DNA of 9,162 nucleotides, from NCBI GenBank assembly GCA_019243595.1, contig JAFAUA010000031.1, positions 1 through 9,162 on the forward strand, written 5' to 3'. The stretch is from Acidimicrobiia bacterium. Its GTDB lineage: Bacteria; Actinomycetota; Acidimicrobiia; Acidimicrobiales; AC-14. Positions 1 to 7,045 of the stretch are shown here, piece by piece. The notes under the pieces were generated by a model, which saw only the letters and a program-made list of their open reading frames with translations, was not told where the DNA came from and did no database searches. Position numbers and translations under genes: made by a program. Positions within the stretch are counted from its first letter, which is position 1, and each line of letters opens with the position of its first letter.

Positions 1-693
1 CAGATCCAGAGCAACATCCACGCCTTGAGGGCCAACGGCTTCGGCCTGGCAGTCGGTGTCGTCGGACTGTTGTGGGGCGCTCTCGGCATCACCCAGGTCG
101 GCCAACACGCCATGCAAGAGGTCTGGAACGTGCCGGGCGTGCAGCGCCCAGGCTTCCCCGTCCGGCTCTGGCGTGGCCTGAAGCTGCTCGGCGTTCTCGG
201 CCTGGGCGTCGGGGCGACCTCGGTGCTCGCCGGGCTCGGGTCTCAGGGCACCCACGCGTCCTTGACCCGCGTGGGCCTCATCCTGGCGTCGGTGCCCGTC
301 AACATCGGTTTGTTCGTGGTTGGCTTCCGGGTGCTGACCGGTCCCCGGGTCCCCCTGCGCGACCACGTGCCGGGCGCCGTCGTCGCCGGCGCCGCCTGGA
401 GCGGGCTCCAAGCCTTGGGCGGGTACCTGGTTGCCCACCAACTGCGCCACGCCAGCCAGGTGTACGGCTTCTTCGGGGTCGTGCTGGGGCTCGTGTCGTG
501 GATCTTCCTGGTTGCCCAGATCACCATCTATGCCGCTGAGGTCAACGCCGTTCGCGCCCAAAAGCTCTGGCCCCGCAGCATCGTCCAGCCTCCGCTCACA
601 GCCGAAGACGAGCGAGCGCTCGCGGCGATCGCACGACGAGAGGAGCGCCGGCCCGAGGAGAAGGTCGAAGTCACATTCGAGCAGGACGAGTGA
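1..693 (+). CDS. YihY/virulence factor BrkB family membrane protein (5' end missing)
   Basis: The frame is open from the first base, so the start lies outside the window; 230 residues are visible. At least four hydrophobic segments are seen, near residues 14-30, 63-80, 91-110 and 120-185. The order of features fits the C-terminal half of the YihY/BrkB family: an RVLT loop, the GAVVAGAAW helix, GGYLV..QLRHAS..YGFFG, then AQITIYAAE and the LWPRSIVQPPLT signature. A charged cytoplasmic tail (ERRPEE) ends the protein. The family is an inner-membrane protein of about 300 residues. It was once called ribonuclease BN or a virulence factor, but its biochemical role is unsettled. The stop overlaps a possible GTG start of the next gene, so the two may be cotranscribed. 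Family assignment is confident; function is not known. Confidence 0.9.
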   Translation, partial: QIQSNIHALRANGFGLAVGVVGLLWGALGITQVGQHAMQEVWNVPGVQRPGFPVRLWRGLKLLGVLGLGVGATSVLAGLGSQGTHASLTRVGLILASVPVNIGLFVVGFRVLTGPRVPLRDHVPGAVVAGAAWSGLQALGGYLVAHQLRHASQVYGFFGVVLGLVSWIFLVAQITIYAAEVNAVRAQKLWPRSIVQPPLTAEDERALAAIARREERRPEEKVEVTFEQDE

Positions 694-749
694 GAGGCCC
701 GCCGGGGTGCGCAGGTCCGGCGGGGTCTCACAGCGAAATTCCACAAATC

Positions 750-3239
750 GTGAAGAAGCGTCGGGGCAGACCCCGCTGTGTCGTGGGGGTTGGGGTCCTC
801 CTTGCGGGCGTCACCGCGATGGTTGTGCCGGCGTCGCACGCGGCCAGCCCTGCGCCGACGGTCATCCAGGTTCTATCCAACCGGGCAGACCTCATCTCTG
901 GCGGCGAAGCGTTGGTCGCGGTCGAACTGCCGGCGGGTACCACTCCCGCCAGCGTCCGGATGACCCTCGGCACCAACGACATCACCAGTGACTTCGCGCT
1001 CCGTCCCAACGGTCGGTACGAGGGCCTGGTGACCGGACTTCAGCTCGGTGACAATGTCGTCACCGCGACGATGCCCAACGGGTCGGGCGCGCGGATCACG
1101 ATCACGAATCATCCGAACGGCGGACCGATGTTCTCCGGTCCGCAGGTTGAGCCGTGGATCTGCCAGAAGACCGCTGTCGATGCGCAGTGCGACGAGCCGG
1201 CGCAGTTCACCTACCTCTACAAGTCCACCGACCCCACGAAGATGGACCTGCAGGCGTACGACCCGGCCCATCCCGCCGCCGACGTTGCCAAGACGACGAC
1301 GGACAACGGCGTGACGGTGCCATTCATCGTCCGCAAGGAGACCGGCTACCAGGACCGCGATCGCTACCGGATCGAGACCCTCTACCAGCCGGGTCAGCCC
1401 TGGTCACCCTGGGACCCGCAGCCGCAGTGGGACCACAAGCTGCTTCTCACCCATGGCAGCAGCTGCCACACCTCCTACGGTCCCACCGACCCACCGTGGG
1501 GCAACGGCGCCCTGACCGGCACGCCCGGCATGGAGGACATCTCGACTGTCGCGTTGGGCCGAGGGTTCACGGTCGCCTCCACTGCGCTCGACAACTCCGA
1601 CGCCGACTGCAGCCCGGTGCTCCAGGCCGAGTCGATCATGATGGCCAAGGAGCACATCACCGAGTCCTATGGCGAGCTCCGCTACACCGTCGGCGAAGGC
1701 TGCTCGGGCGGCTCGCTGGCCGAACAGTGGATGGCCAACGCCTACCCCGGCCTGTACCAGGGACTGATCGCCACGTGCACGTTCCCCGATGCCGACTCCA
1801 CTGCCCAGCAGATCCTCGACTACGCCCTTCTGGCCAACTACCTCGGCGTGCCCATCTCCAGCGGAGCGTCAGGCCCGACGCTTGGTGGCGTCGTGCCGGT
1901 CGGAACGATCGCGGGCGAGCTGCTTCCAAAGCGCGGATGGACCACGACGCAGGCCGCCGCTGTGGCCGGCGACGGGGTGGCGAATCTGCCGGTCTCGTGG
2001 AACTGGGGGTTCAGCGCCTACTCGTACTTCCAGCTGGGCGACCCGACGACCTGTCCTGCGTCGATCCACGCCGAGGCCTACAACCCGAACACCAACCCCG
2101 GCGGCGTTCGCTGCGGCGTGATCGATTGGCAGGTGAACCAGCTCGGGGTCCGGCAGCCAAACGTCTGGGACACTGAGGAGCACAAGGCCGGCCACGGGTT
2201 CGCGGGAATCCCCGTCGACAACGTCGGCGTGCAGTACGGCTTGGCGGCGCTGGAGAAAGGCCAGATCTCGCCCGCTCAGTTCGTCGACCTGAACGCCAAC
2301 ATCGGCGGAGGCACTCCGGACCTGTTGCCGGCCCCCCAGCGAGTCGTTGCCGACGAGCCCGCACTCGCGAACGCGTATCGCACCGGCCTGATCAACGAGA
2401 CCACCTACCTCGACCAATTGCCGATCATCAACCTGGCGGGACCGAACGATCCTGGGCTGGCGCACGACTCGTTCCGAGCCTTCGCCCTCCGCGCCCGACT
2501 TGACAACGTCCACGGCACCCACGCCAACCAGGTCATGTGGCAAGGGCCGGCCCCGATCATCGGCGACCCGGTCAGGCTCAACACAACAGCGCTCGACGCG
2601 TTGGATCGCTGGATCACCGCGATCGAGCGTGACCAGACGGGGCGGTCGCTCGCGACCAAGGTGATTGCCAACAAGCCCGCCGGCATCGTCGACCAGTGCT
2701 CGAACGGCGTCGGCATCACCCTCCACGACGGCATCTGCGGCAGCGCCGTCGTGCCCGTCTACGGCACGCCCCGCACGGTCGCCGGAGAGCCGATCAGCAC
2801 GGACCAGAACAAATGCCAGCTGAAACCCCTGCGCCGCAGCGATTACCGAGTCACGTTTACCGCGGACCAGTGGGCATCGCTGGAGAAGACCTTCCCAGTA
2901 GGCGTCTGCGACTACAGCAAGCCCGGAGTCGATCAGCAGCCGACCGTTCCATGGCTCACATACCAGAACGCCCATGGCGGCGTCGTCTACGGCGGCACGC
3001 CTATGGGGCCGGCTCCAGTATCGACACCGCTCGCTCCCTCGGCATTCGTGTCCGCCGCCAGCCTGGCCCGTCCCAGCGTCGCGAACGGCAGGCTGGCCGT
3101 CACCGGTGGCCCCACCCAGACGCTCGGTCTTGTCGGCCTGCTGCTGTTGGGCGCCGCTGTCGCATTGCGTTCGAGCCTTCACTCAACAGTGACCGAAACC
3201 GACACGTGGTCCACCGGGCAGCGCCATGTTCATCCCTAG
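750..3239 (+). CDS. Secreted DUF6351 family protein, putative alpha/beta hydrolase with sortase-type C-terminal anchor
   Basis: This 829-residue protein matches my recollection of DUF6351, an uncharacterised actinobacterial family. I chose GTG 750 because it gives a compact signal peptide (KKRRGRPR, a hydrophobic core, then PASHA-AS). The frame is also open to GTG 690, which overlaps the upstream stop. Neither start has a strong ribosome binding site. Residues about 25-110 look like a beta-rich N-terminal domain. After it come LLLTHGSSC (H235-G236, like an oxyanion-hole HG) and GEGCSGGS with S319 as the likely nucleophile. H588 or H591 in VHGTH is a possible catalytic histidine. Cysteines are frequent, as expected for an exported protein. 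Near the C-terminus LAVTGG (782-787) is followed by a hydrophobic helix to L806 and then R807, like a class E sortase substrate. The 23-residue tail is longer than usual. Export and family are well supported; esterase-like activity is inference. Confidence 0.85.
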   Translation: MKKRRGRPRCVVGVGVLLAGVTAMVVPASHAASPAPTVIQVLSNRADLISGGEALVAVELPAGTTPASVRMTLGTNDITSDFALRPNGRYEGLVTGLQLGDNVVTATMPNGSGARITITNHPNGGPMFSGPQVEPWICQKTAVDAQCDEPAQFTYLYKSTDPTKMDLQAYDPAHPAADVAKTTTDNGVTVPFIVRKETGYQDRDRYRIETLYQPGQPWSPWDPQPQWDHKLLLTHGSSCHTSYGPTDPPWGNGALTGTPGMEDISTVALGRGFTVASTALDNSDADCSPVLQAESIMMAKEHITESYGELRYTVGEGCSGGSLAEQWMANAYPGLYQGLIATCTFPDADSTAQQILDYALLANYLGVPISSGASGPTLGGVVPVGTIAGELLPKRGWTTTQAAAVAGDGVANLPVSWNWGFSAYSYFQLGDPTTCPASIHAEAYNPNTNPGGVRCGVIDWQVNQLGVRQPNVWDTEEHKAGHGFAGIPVDNVGVQYGLAALEKGQISPAQFVDLNANIGGGTPDLLPAPQRVVADEPALANAYRTGLINETTYLDQLPIINLAGPNDPGLAHDSFRAFALRARLDNVHGTHANQVMWQGPAPIIGDPVRLNTTALDALDRWITAIERDQTGRSLATKVIANKPAGIVDQCSNGVGITLHDGICGSAVVPVYGTPRTVAGEPISTDQNKCQLKPLRRSDYRVTFTADQWASLEKTFPVGVCDYSKPGVDQQPTVPWLTYQNAHGGVVYGGTPMGPAPVSTPLAPSAFVSAASLARPSVANGRLAVTGGPTQTLGLVGLLLLGAAVALRSSLHSTVTETDTWSTGQRHVHP

Positions 3240-3248
3240 GCTGAGGGA

Positions 3249-3422
3249 ATGTTGCGCCGACGAGTCTCCCTTGGTGCCGCGATCTGGGTCATCGTCGGGG
3301 TTGTGGTCGCGGCGCAGCACCACTTCCTCGACCATTTGAGCGGCCTCTCACCACTTCTGTCTGCGGTGCTGGCGATCGTGGCATGGCCCCTCGTCGTGCT
3401 CAAGGTCCACGTCGCCATTTGA
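3249..3422 (+). CDS. Small two-helix membrane protein (57 aa)
   Basis: A 57-residue reading frame begins MLRRRVSLGAAIW and ends VVLKVHVAI. It has a positively charged N-terminus and a first hydrophobic helix at residues 7-22 (GAAIWVIVGVVVAA). A polar turn with QHHFLDHL follows, then a second helix at about 35-51 (LLSAVLAIVAWPLVVL). This is a clean hairpin topology with strong GC bias at third positions. A GAGGGA stretch lies immediately before the ATG, which is too close for an ideal ribosome binding site, so TTG 3252 is an alternative start. The gene follows the DUF6351 gene by 9 bp, suggesting cotranscription, and ends 12 bp before the convergent DUF6328 gene. Similar small hydrophobic proteins ending in a WPLVLL-type helix occur in actinobacteria, but I know of no function. 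Confidence 0.65.
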   Translation: MLRRRVSLGAAIWVIVGVVVAAQHHFLDHLSGLSPLLSAVLAIVAWPLVVLKVHVAI

Positions 3423-3434
3423 GCCGTCGGGTCC

Positions 3435-3896
3435 CTACCGATCTCGATGGCGTCCGAGCCGGACGCGGTCGTAGATGGGCCACGCGAACCAGAGGAGGAT
3501 GATCAGGAACATGATCGCACCCGTCGAGATCCCCGCCCACGGCGACTGATAAAGCACGTCGCCGATGAGATAGACCGCGCAGCCAATACCGGCAGCAAGG
3601 AACACGGTGCCCCAGATCGCCAGGGGATTGGCGATCTTGAGCAGACGCTCCTTGCTCGCGTGTCGCCAGGTGAGTCGCGCGTAGGTCGAGGGGGCAATGA
3701 GCAAGGCCGAGGACGTGGCCGCGAGCAGCAGGGCGGCGAAGTACACGCCGCGCTCACCGTGCGTGAGTTGGTGAAATCGCTGACTGAACGGGACCGTCAA
3801 CAGGAAGGCGAACAGAACCTGCACGCCGGGCAGCACGACGCGCAGCTCGTTGAGGAGCTCGACGACCTCCTGTTCGGTCTCGTCCTGCTCGGACAC
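3435..3896 (-). CDS. DUF6328 family four-helix membrane protein
   Basis: The 153-residue protein starts at a GTG with an acidic cytoplasmic N-terminus (MSEQDETEQEVVELLNELRV). It carries the family signature ELLNELRVVLPGVQVLFAFLLTVPF in its first part. Four hydrophobic segments are visible at about residues 27-41, 50-72, 87-114 and 122-142, followed by a basic tail (DRVRLGRHRDR). The acidic helix leading into LLNELRV..PGVQ is the conserved block of DUF6328. Some members have been loosely labelled sodium/proton antiporters, but I know of no evidence for transport. The gene starts 22 bp after the globin stop on the same strand, so the two are probably one transcript. No clear ribosome binding site is seen in that spacer. 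Family call is confident; role unknown. Confidence 0.85.
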   Translation of the reverse strand: MSEQDETEQEVVELLNELRVVLPGVQVLFAFLLTVPFSQRFHQLTHGERGVYFAALLLAATSSALLIAPSTYARLTWRHASKERLLKIANPLAIWGTVFLAAGIGCAVYLIGDVLYQSPWAGISTGAIMFLIILLWFAWPIYDRVRLGRHRDR

Positions 3897-3918
3897 AGGA
3901 CGTGTCTTAGCGCGGTTC

Positions 3919-4371
3919 CTACCAGCCTTCGGTCCCGTCCCATCCCCAGCTAGGCAGGGGAAGGTCGCTCGGTACCTCCTCGGGCGTGCTCCATCGGTGA
4001 TTCAGCATCGCCGTCGCCCAAGTGAACCACGCGATGAGTTGGGACCGCAGGCCGGGGTCAGTCGGGATGCCGACGTCGTCGAGCGCGAGCACGAAGGCCG
4101 CGACCGCCCGCCCGTCCATCTGTTCATGCGGCCCATGGCCGCTGTGGATGCGGACGACTTGCGAGTAGTCGCCGAGCGACTCCGTGTACGTGGCTGGTCC
4201 TCCGAGCTGCTCGGACCAGTACGCGGCGAGCCGCTCGGTGTGGTGCGGGTGGATCTCGCCTTCGAAGGGGTGAGCCAGGATCGGGTCAGCCAGGCACCGT
4301 CCGTGCCACGCTTCGGCGAGCGCCAGCACAGCGTCGGCTCCACCCATCGCCTCATAGATCGTGGGCTCCAC
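3919..4371 (-). CDS. Truncated hemoglobin (2/2 globin, group II-like)
   Basis: The chosen GTG start gives 150 residues beginning with the globin pre-A/A helix (EPTIYEAMGGADAVLALAEAW). The frame stays open to TTG 4431, which would add 20 residues with no family resemblance. Features of 2/2 globins follow in order: DPILAHPF (about 29-36, B-CD region), an E-helix stretch WSEQLGGPATYTE with the GGP motif at 57-59, and VRIHSGHGPH at about 73-82. H79, possibly H76, is the candidate proximal heme ligand. A G/H-helix region FTWATAMLN ends the fold, and a Trp/Pro-rich tail (LPLPSWGWDG) closes the protein. Truncated hemoglobins bind heme in the cytoplasm and handle oxygen, nitric oxide or peroxide. DUF6328 follows directly downstream. 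Heme-globin family is confident; the subgroup and the ligand are not settled by reading alone. Confidence 0.85.
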   Translation of the reverse strand: MEPTIYEAMGGADAVLALAEAWHGRCLADPILAHPFEGEIHPHHTERLAAYWSEQLGGPATYTESLGDYSQVVRIHSGHGPHEQMDGRAVAAFVLALDDVGIPTDPGLRSQLIAWFTWATAMLNHRWSTPEEVPSDLPLPSWGWDGTEGW

Positions 4372-4517
4372 CAGCGGCGATCGTACGCGCTCGGTGCGCG
4401 TGGCGACGGGTATTCGCCAGGGCTCCGGCAACTGACTGACAAGACATCGTTAAGTCCGTCGAGCCACCGAGCCGGCGGCCATGTTCGTCATAGCTCTGGC
4501 TCTACGCTCCCCAGCCG
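4372..4517. other. Divergent intergenic spacer between globin and phosphoesterase genes
   Basis: This 146-bp stretch separates the start codons of the two divergent genes and should hold promoters for both. I found no pair of -35/-10 boxes good enough to call and no convincing inverted repeat. If the globin really starts at TTG 4431, the spacer shrinks to 86 bp. Confidence 0.4.
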
Positions 4518-6163
4518 ATGCGGGCTCGAGGGATGATCGCCGCATTGGCGCTGACCTTGGGGTCGGCGTCCGCGTTTGCTGGCGCCCCCCGCGGAACAGC
4601 CGCCCCTGGCATCGGCGCCATCGACCATGTCGTCGTGATCATGCAGGAGAATCGCTCCTTCGACCACTACTTCGGGACCTTCCCCGGCGCCGACGGCATT
4701 CCCATGCGCAACGGCAGACCAACGGTGTGCAGTACTGACCCGATCGACGGGCGCTGCGTCCCGCCCTACCACGACCCCAGCGACGTCCAGCGCGGCGGGC
4801 CACACACCTTCGACGCGGCGACGAGTGACATCGATGGCGGGCGGATGGACGGATTCGCGCGCGAGCAACGATCGGCACTCACATGCGCGGGTGCAAGCAC
4901 GGATCCACACTGTGGCACCGGGACTGCGGGGCCCGCGGATGTGATGGGCTACCACGACGCCCGAGAGATCCCGAACTACTGGGCCTACGCCCGCGAGTTC
5001 GTGCTGCAGGACCACCTGTTCGAGCCGGTTCGGTCATGGAGTCTGCCCCAGCACCTCTCGATGGTCTCGGGCTGGTCGGCGAAATGTTCGATCGCCCGCC
5101 AACCCGACAGCTGTACCGCCGCCGAGGACGCCGTCGACGCACCGGGTGGACCGATGCCGCCCGACTACGCGTGGACCGACATCACCTACCTCCTGCACCG
5201 GGCGCACGTGCCCTGGCGCTACTACATCGCGCCGGGAACAGAACCCGACTGCGCCGACGGCTCCGCCAACTGCACACCCGCGGCCCAATCGGCCACAACG
5301 CCGAGCATCTGGAACCCACTGCCGTACTTCGACACCGTGCAGGCCGACCAGGAGCGTCAGAACGTCACGGACCTGTCGGCGTTCTACGCGGCCGCCCACG
5401 CCGGCTCGCTTCCCGCAGTGTCGTGGGTCGTGCCGTCGTGGGCTACCAGCGAGCACCCGGGTGCATCAGTGCGAGCGGGCCAGGCCTACGTCACCGGGCT
5501 CATCAACGCGGTGATGACGAGCCCGGAGTGGAGCTCGACGGCGATCTTTCTCTCCTGGGACGACTGGGGTGGGTTCTATGACCACGTCGAGCCGCCCAAC
5601 GTCGACGCCGCCGGCTATGGGCTGCGCGTGCCGGGGCTGGTGATCAGCCCCTATGCCCGCCGCGGCTACATCGACCATCAGGTGCTGAGTCATGACGCCT
5701 ACCTGCGCTTCATCGAGGACGACTTCTTGGGGGGCCAACGGCTCGACCCTCGTCGCGATGGGCGGCCCGATCCTCGCCCCGATGTGCGGGAGACCGTGGC
5801 CGCGTTGGGCGACCTGCGGGCTGACTTCGACTTCTCCCAACCGCCTCGACCACCAGTGATCCTGAACCCGCTCCCGCCGCCGGGGCTCGGAACCGACTCA
5901 CGCGTCGCGAAGCCGTCGCCGGTGGCCCGGTCCCGCGGGCAAGGTGACACGGCGGCGGTCGGCGCCGGCGCCGGCGCCGGCACAATGCCGACCGCGTCGG
6001 GAGCGGCCGAGTTTGCGAGCCGTGGACCGAAGGTGGGTGCTGCGATGGTCCAGCGCGCCGTCCATCAAAGAGGAGCCACTGGGCGTCCGTTATCGCCGCC
6101 GTGCTCGTCGCCGTGGCGGGCGTCGGTGTGCTGGGCGCGTATCGGGTCGCTCGCCGCGGCTGA
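4518..6163 (+). CDS. Secreted phosphoesterase (phospholipase C/acid phosphatase superfamily), apparent frameshift before C-terminal anchor
   Basis: The ATG start gives a signal peptide ([21 protein letters not shown]). The catalytic domain runs from about residue 32 to 445. It shows [17 protein letters not shown] (E44, N45), a likely nucleophile S175 in [13 protein letters not shown] and [12 protein letters not shown] with metal-type D348/D349. This is the arrangement known in bacterial phospholipase C and AcpA-type acid phosphatases (PF04185), which cleave phosphate esters outside the membrane. A Pro/Ala/Gly-rich linker follows. The catalytic frame as written runs on to 6425, but its last part is antisense to the neighbouring deacetylase and looks non-coding. 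Around 6055-6062 good coding signal moves to another frame, which encodes PSKRSHW, a hydrophobic helix and RVARRG before TGA 6161-6163. One missing base would restore a 548-residue anchored protein. Substrate is not predictable. Confidence 0.85.
5961..5981 (+). repeat. Hexanucleotide tandem repeat (GGCGCC)3GGC in the phosphoesterase linker
   Basis: Three copies of the self-complementary hexamer GGCGCC plus a partial unit encode a Gly-Ala run in the linker between the catalytic domain and the membrane anchor. The unit is a multiple of three, so copy-number change would keep the frame. The tract is prone to slippage and could fold on itself. Confidence 0.8.
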
Positions 6164-6171
6164 GACGGCGC

Positions 6172-6190
6172 CGGCGACCGGCAGTCGCCG
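6172..6190. terminator. Possible bidirectional hairpin between convergent genes
   Basis: CGGCGAC, loop CGGCA, GTCGCCG forms a perfect 7-bp GC-rich stem. It sits 8 bp after the restored phosphoesterase stop (6163) and next to the deacetylase stop (6191-6193, minus strand). There is no T-tract on either side, so intrinsic termination would be of the U-less type seen in some actinobacteria. The call rests on position and symmetry only. Confidence 0.45.
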
Positions 6191-7040
6191 CTATCCGACG
6201 GCGCGGCTCGTGCCGGACATGACGTCGAGGGTGACGGGCCGCAGGCCACGGGTGGCCATGAGGGACTGCAGCTGGTCGAACAGACCGAGCACTGTGGGAT
6301 GGTTGGCGTGGCCCAACACGATGGCGCCTACCCGGACCCAGCGGTTGGCCAGCCCCAACAGTTCCAGGGCCGAGATCGGCGTGGCGTCACCGAGGGTGCC
6401 GTTCCACAACAGCACCCGCGTGTAACCCAGCTGGGCGGCGAGCGCATCGGTGCGGTGGTTGCGGGCGCCGAAGGGCGGACGCAGCCACGGCCGTGCGGTG
6501 ACGCCGAAGGTCTGGGAAATCCATTCTTCGTTGCGATCGATCTCGGTGCGGACAGTGGAGTCCGACAGACGGCGTAGGTCGGGATGGGACCAGGTGTGGT
6601 TGGTGATCTGGACCGGGCCCGCCTCGATAAGGGGACGGAGCTTGTCGGCGTAGTGATCCCAGGCTTCTGCCCCATTTCCCGATGGGGCAGAAGCTCAGCT
6701 GCACCCCGCTGCGCTGGGCGAAGTCCACGTAACCCGCCACGCACTCTTCGCAGCTGCCGTCGTCAACGGTCAGGGCCACTTGGTCCAAGCCAGCCGGACC
6801 CTCCCGTACCAGAGCGGGCGGGCCCGGATGTGGCGGGGGGGAGGGGCATGTCTCGACCGATCGGTGCGGACGATGAGGTAGTCGTCGAGGACGCACCGTC
6901 GAGACCGAATGTGCGACACGGGTCGTCGACCGGCACGCGTCCAGGCCCACCGTCGTCCCCGCCGCCAGCATGGCCAGAAAGGCGCGACGGTCCAGCGAAC
7001 CCGGCAGACCGCAGGTGCGGCCATGAACGCCCTCCCCCAC
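6191..7040 (-). pseudogene. Polysaccharide deacetylase (NodB homology) lipoprotein, reading frame disrupted
   Basis: GTG 7040 opens a frame with a Tat-type lipoprotein signal (LDRRAFLAMLAAG, then LDAC). Further on the same frame has deacetylase motif 1, QVALTVDDG (6756-6770). It degrades after FCPIG near 6680. The rest of the enzyme continues one base over: AWDHYADKLRPLIEAG, motif 2 NHTWSHPDL (6575-6601), motif 3 RPPFGARN (6458-6481), LLWNG and VLGHANHP, ending at 6191. All metal-binding and catalytic motifs survive, so removing one base near 6670-6690 would restore the core. A Ser/Thr-rich linker segment (about 6835-6900) also looks better coded in the third frame. A strong GGGGGAGGG before ATG 7024 points to a start in yet another frame. 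The family removes acetyl groups from peptidoglycan or other surface glycans. The gene follows the exporter by 5 bp. Genuine decay and assembly error cannot be separated here. Confidence 0.75.
6663..6694. repeat. Perfect 13-bp inverted repeat inside the deacetylase gene
   Basis: The arms GCTTCTGCCCCAT (6663-6675) and ATGGGGCAGAAGC (6682-6694) are exact reverse complements around a 6-base loop (TTCCCG). The repeat lies precisely where the deacetylase coding signal changes frame. Confidence 0.95.
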
Positions 7041-7045
7041 GTCGA

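Noticed and set aside
1154..2176. Plus-strand open frame of 340 codons inside the DUF6351 gene
   Set aside because: Arg/Pro/His-rich composition typical of a shifted frame; it overlaps a well-supported gene entirely.
1869..3182. Long minus-strand open frame (437 codons) opposite the DUF6351 gene
   Set aside because: No recognisable motifs or membrane/signal features; it is the usual antisense shadow in GC-rich coding DNA, and the plus strand carries a coherent protein.
3233..3248. Small hairpin TCCCT-AGGCTG-AGGGA between the DUF6351 stop and the small gene
   Set aside because: Only a 5-bp stem with no T-tract, and it overlaps the presumed ribosome binding site; too weak to call a terminator or switch.
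3447..3953. Plus-strand open frame opposite DUF6328
   Set aside because: The strand opposite encodes a clean four-helix protein with family signature; this one is highly charged shadow sequence.
6164..6425. Tail of the phosphoesterase reading frame
   Set aside because: It is antisense to clear deacetylase motifs (VLGHANHP) and has no domain character, so I treat it as read-through after a frameshift.
6663..6694. The 13-bp inverted repeat as a programmed frameshift signal
   Set aside because: There is no slippery heptamer at a proper distance upstream of the hairpin, and deacetylases of this family are not known to need frameshifting; mutation or assembly error is simpler.
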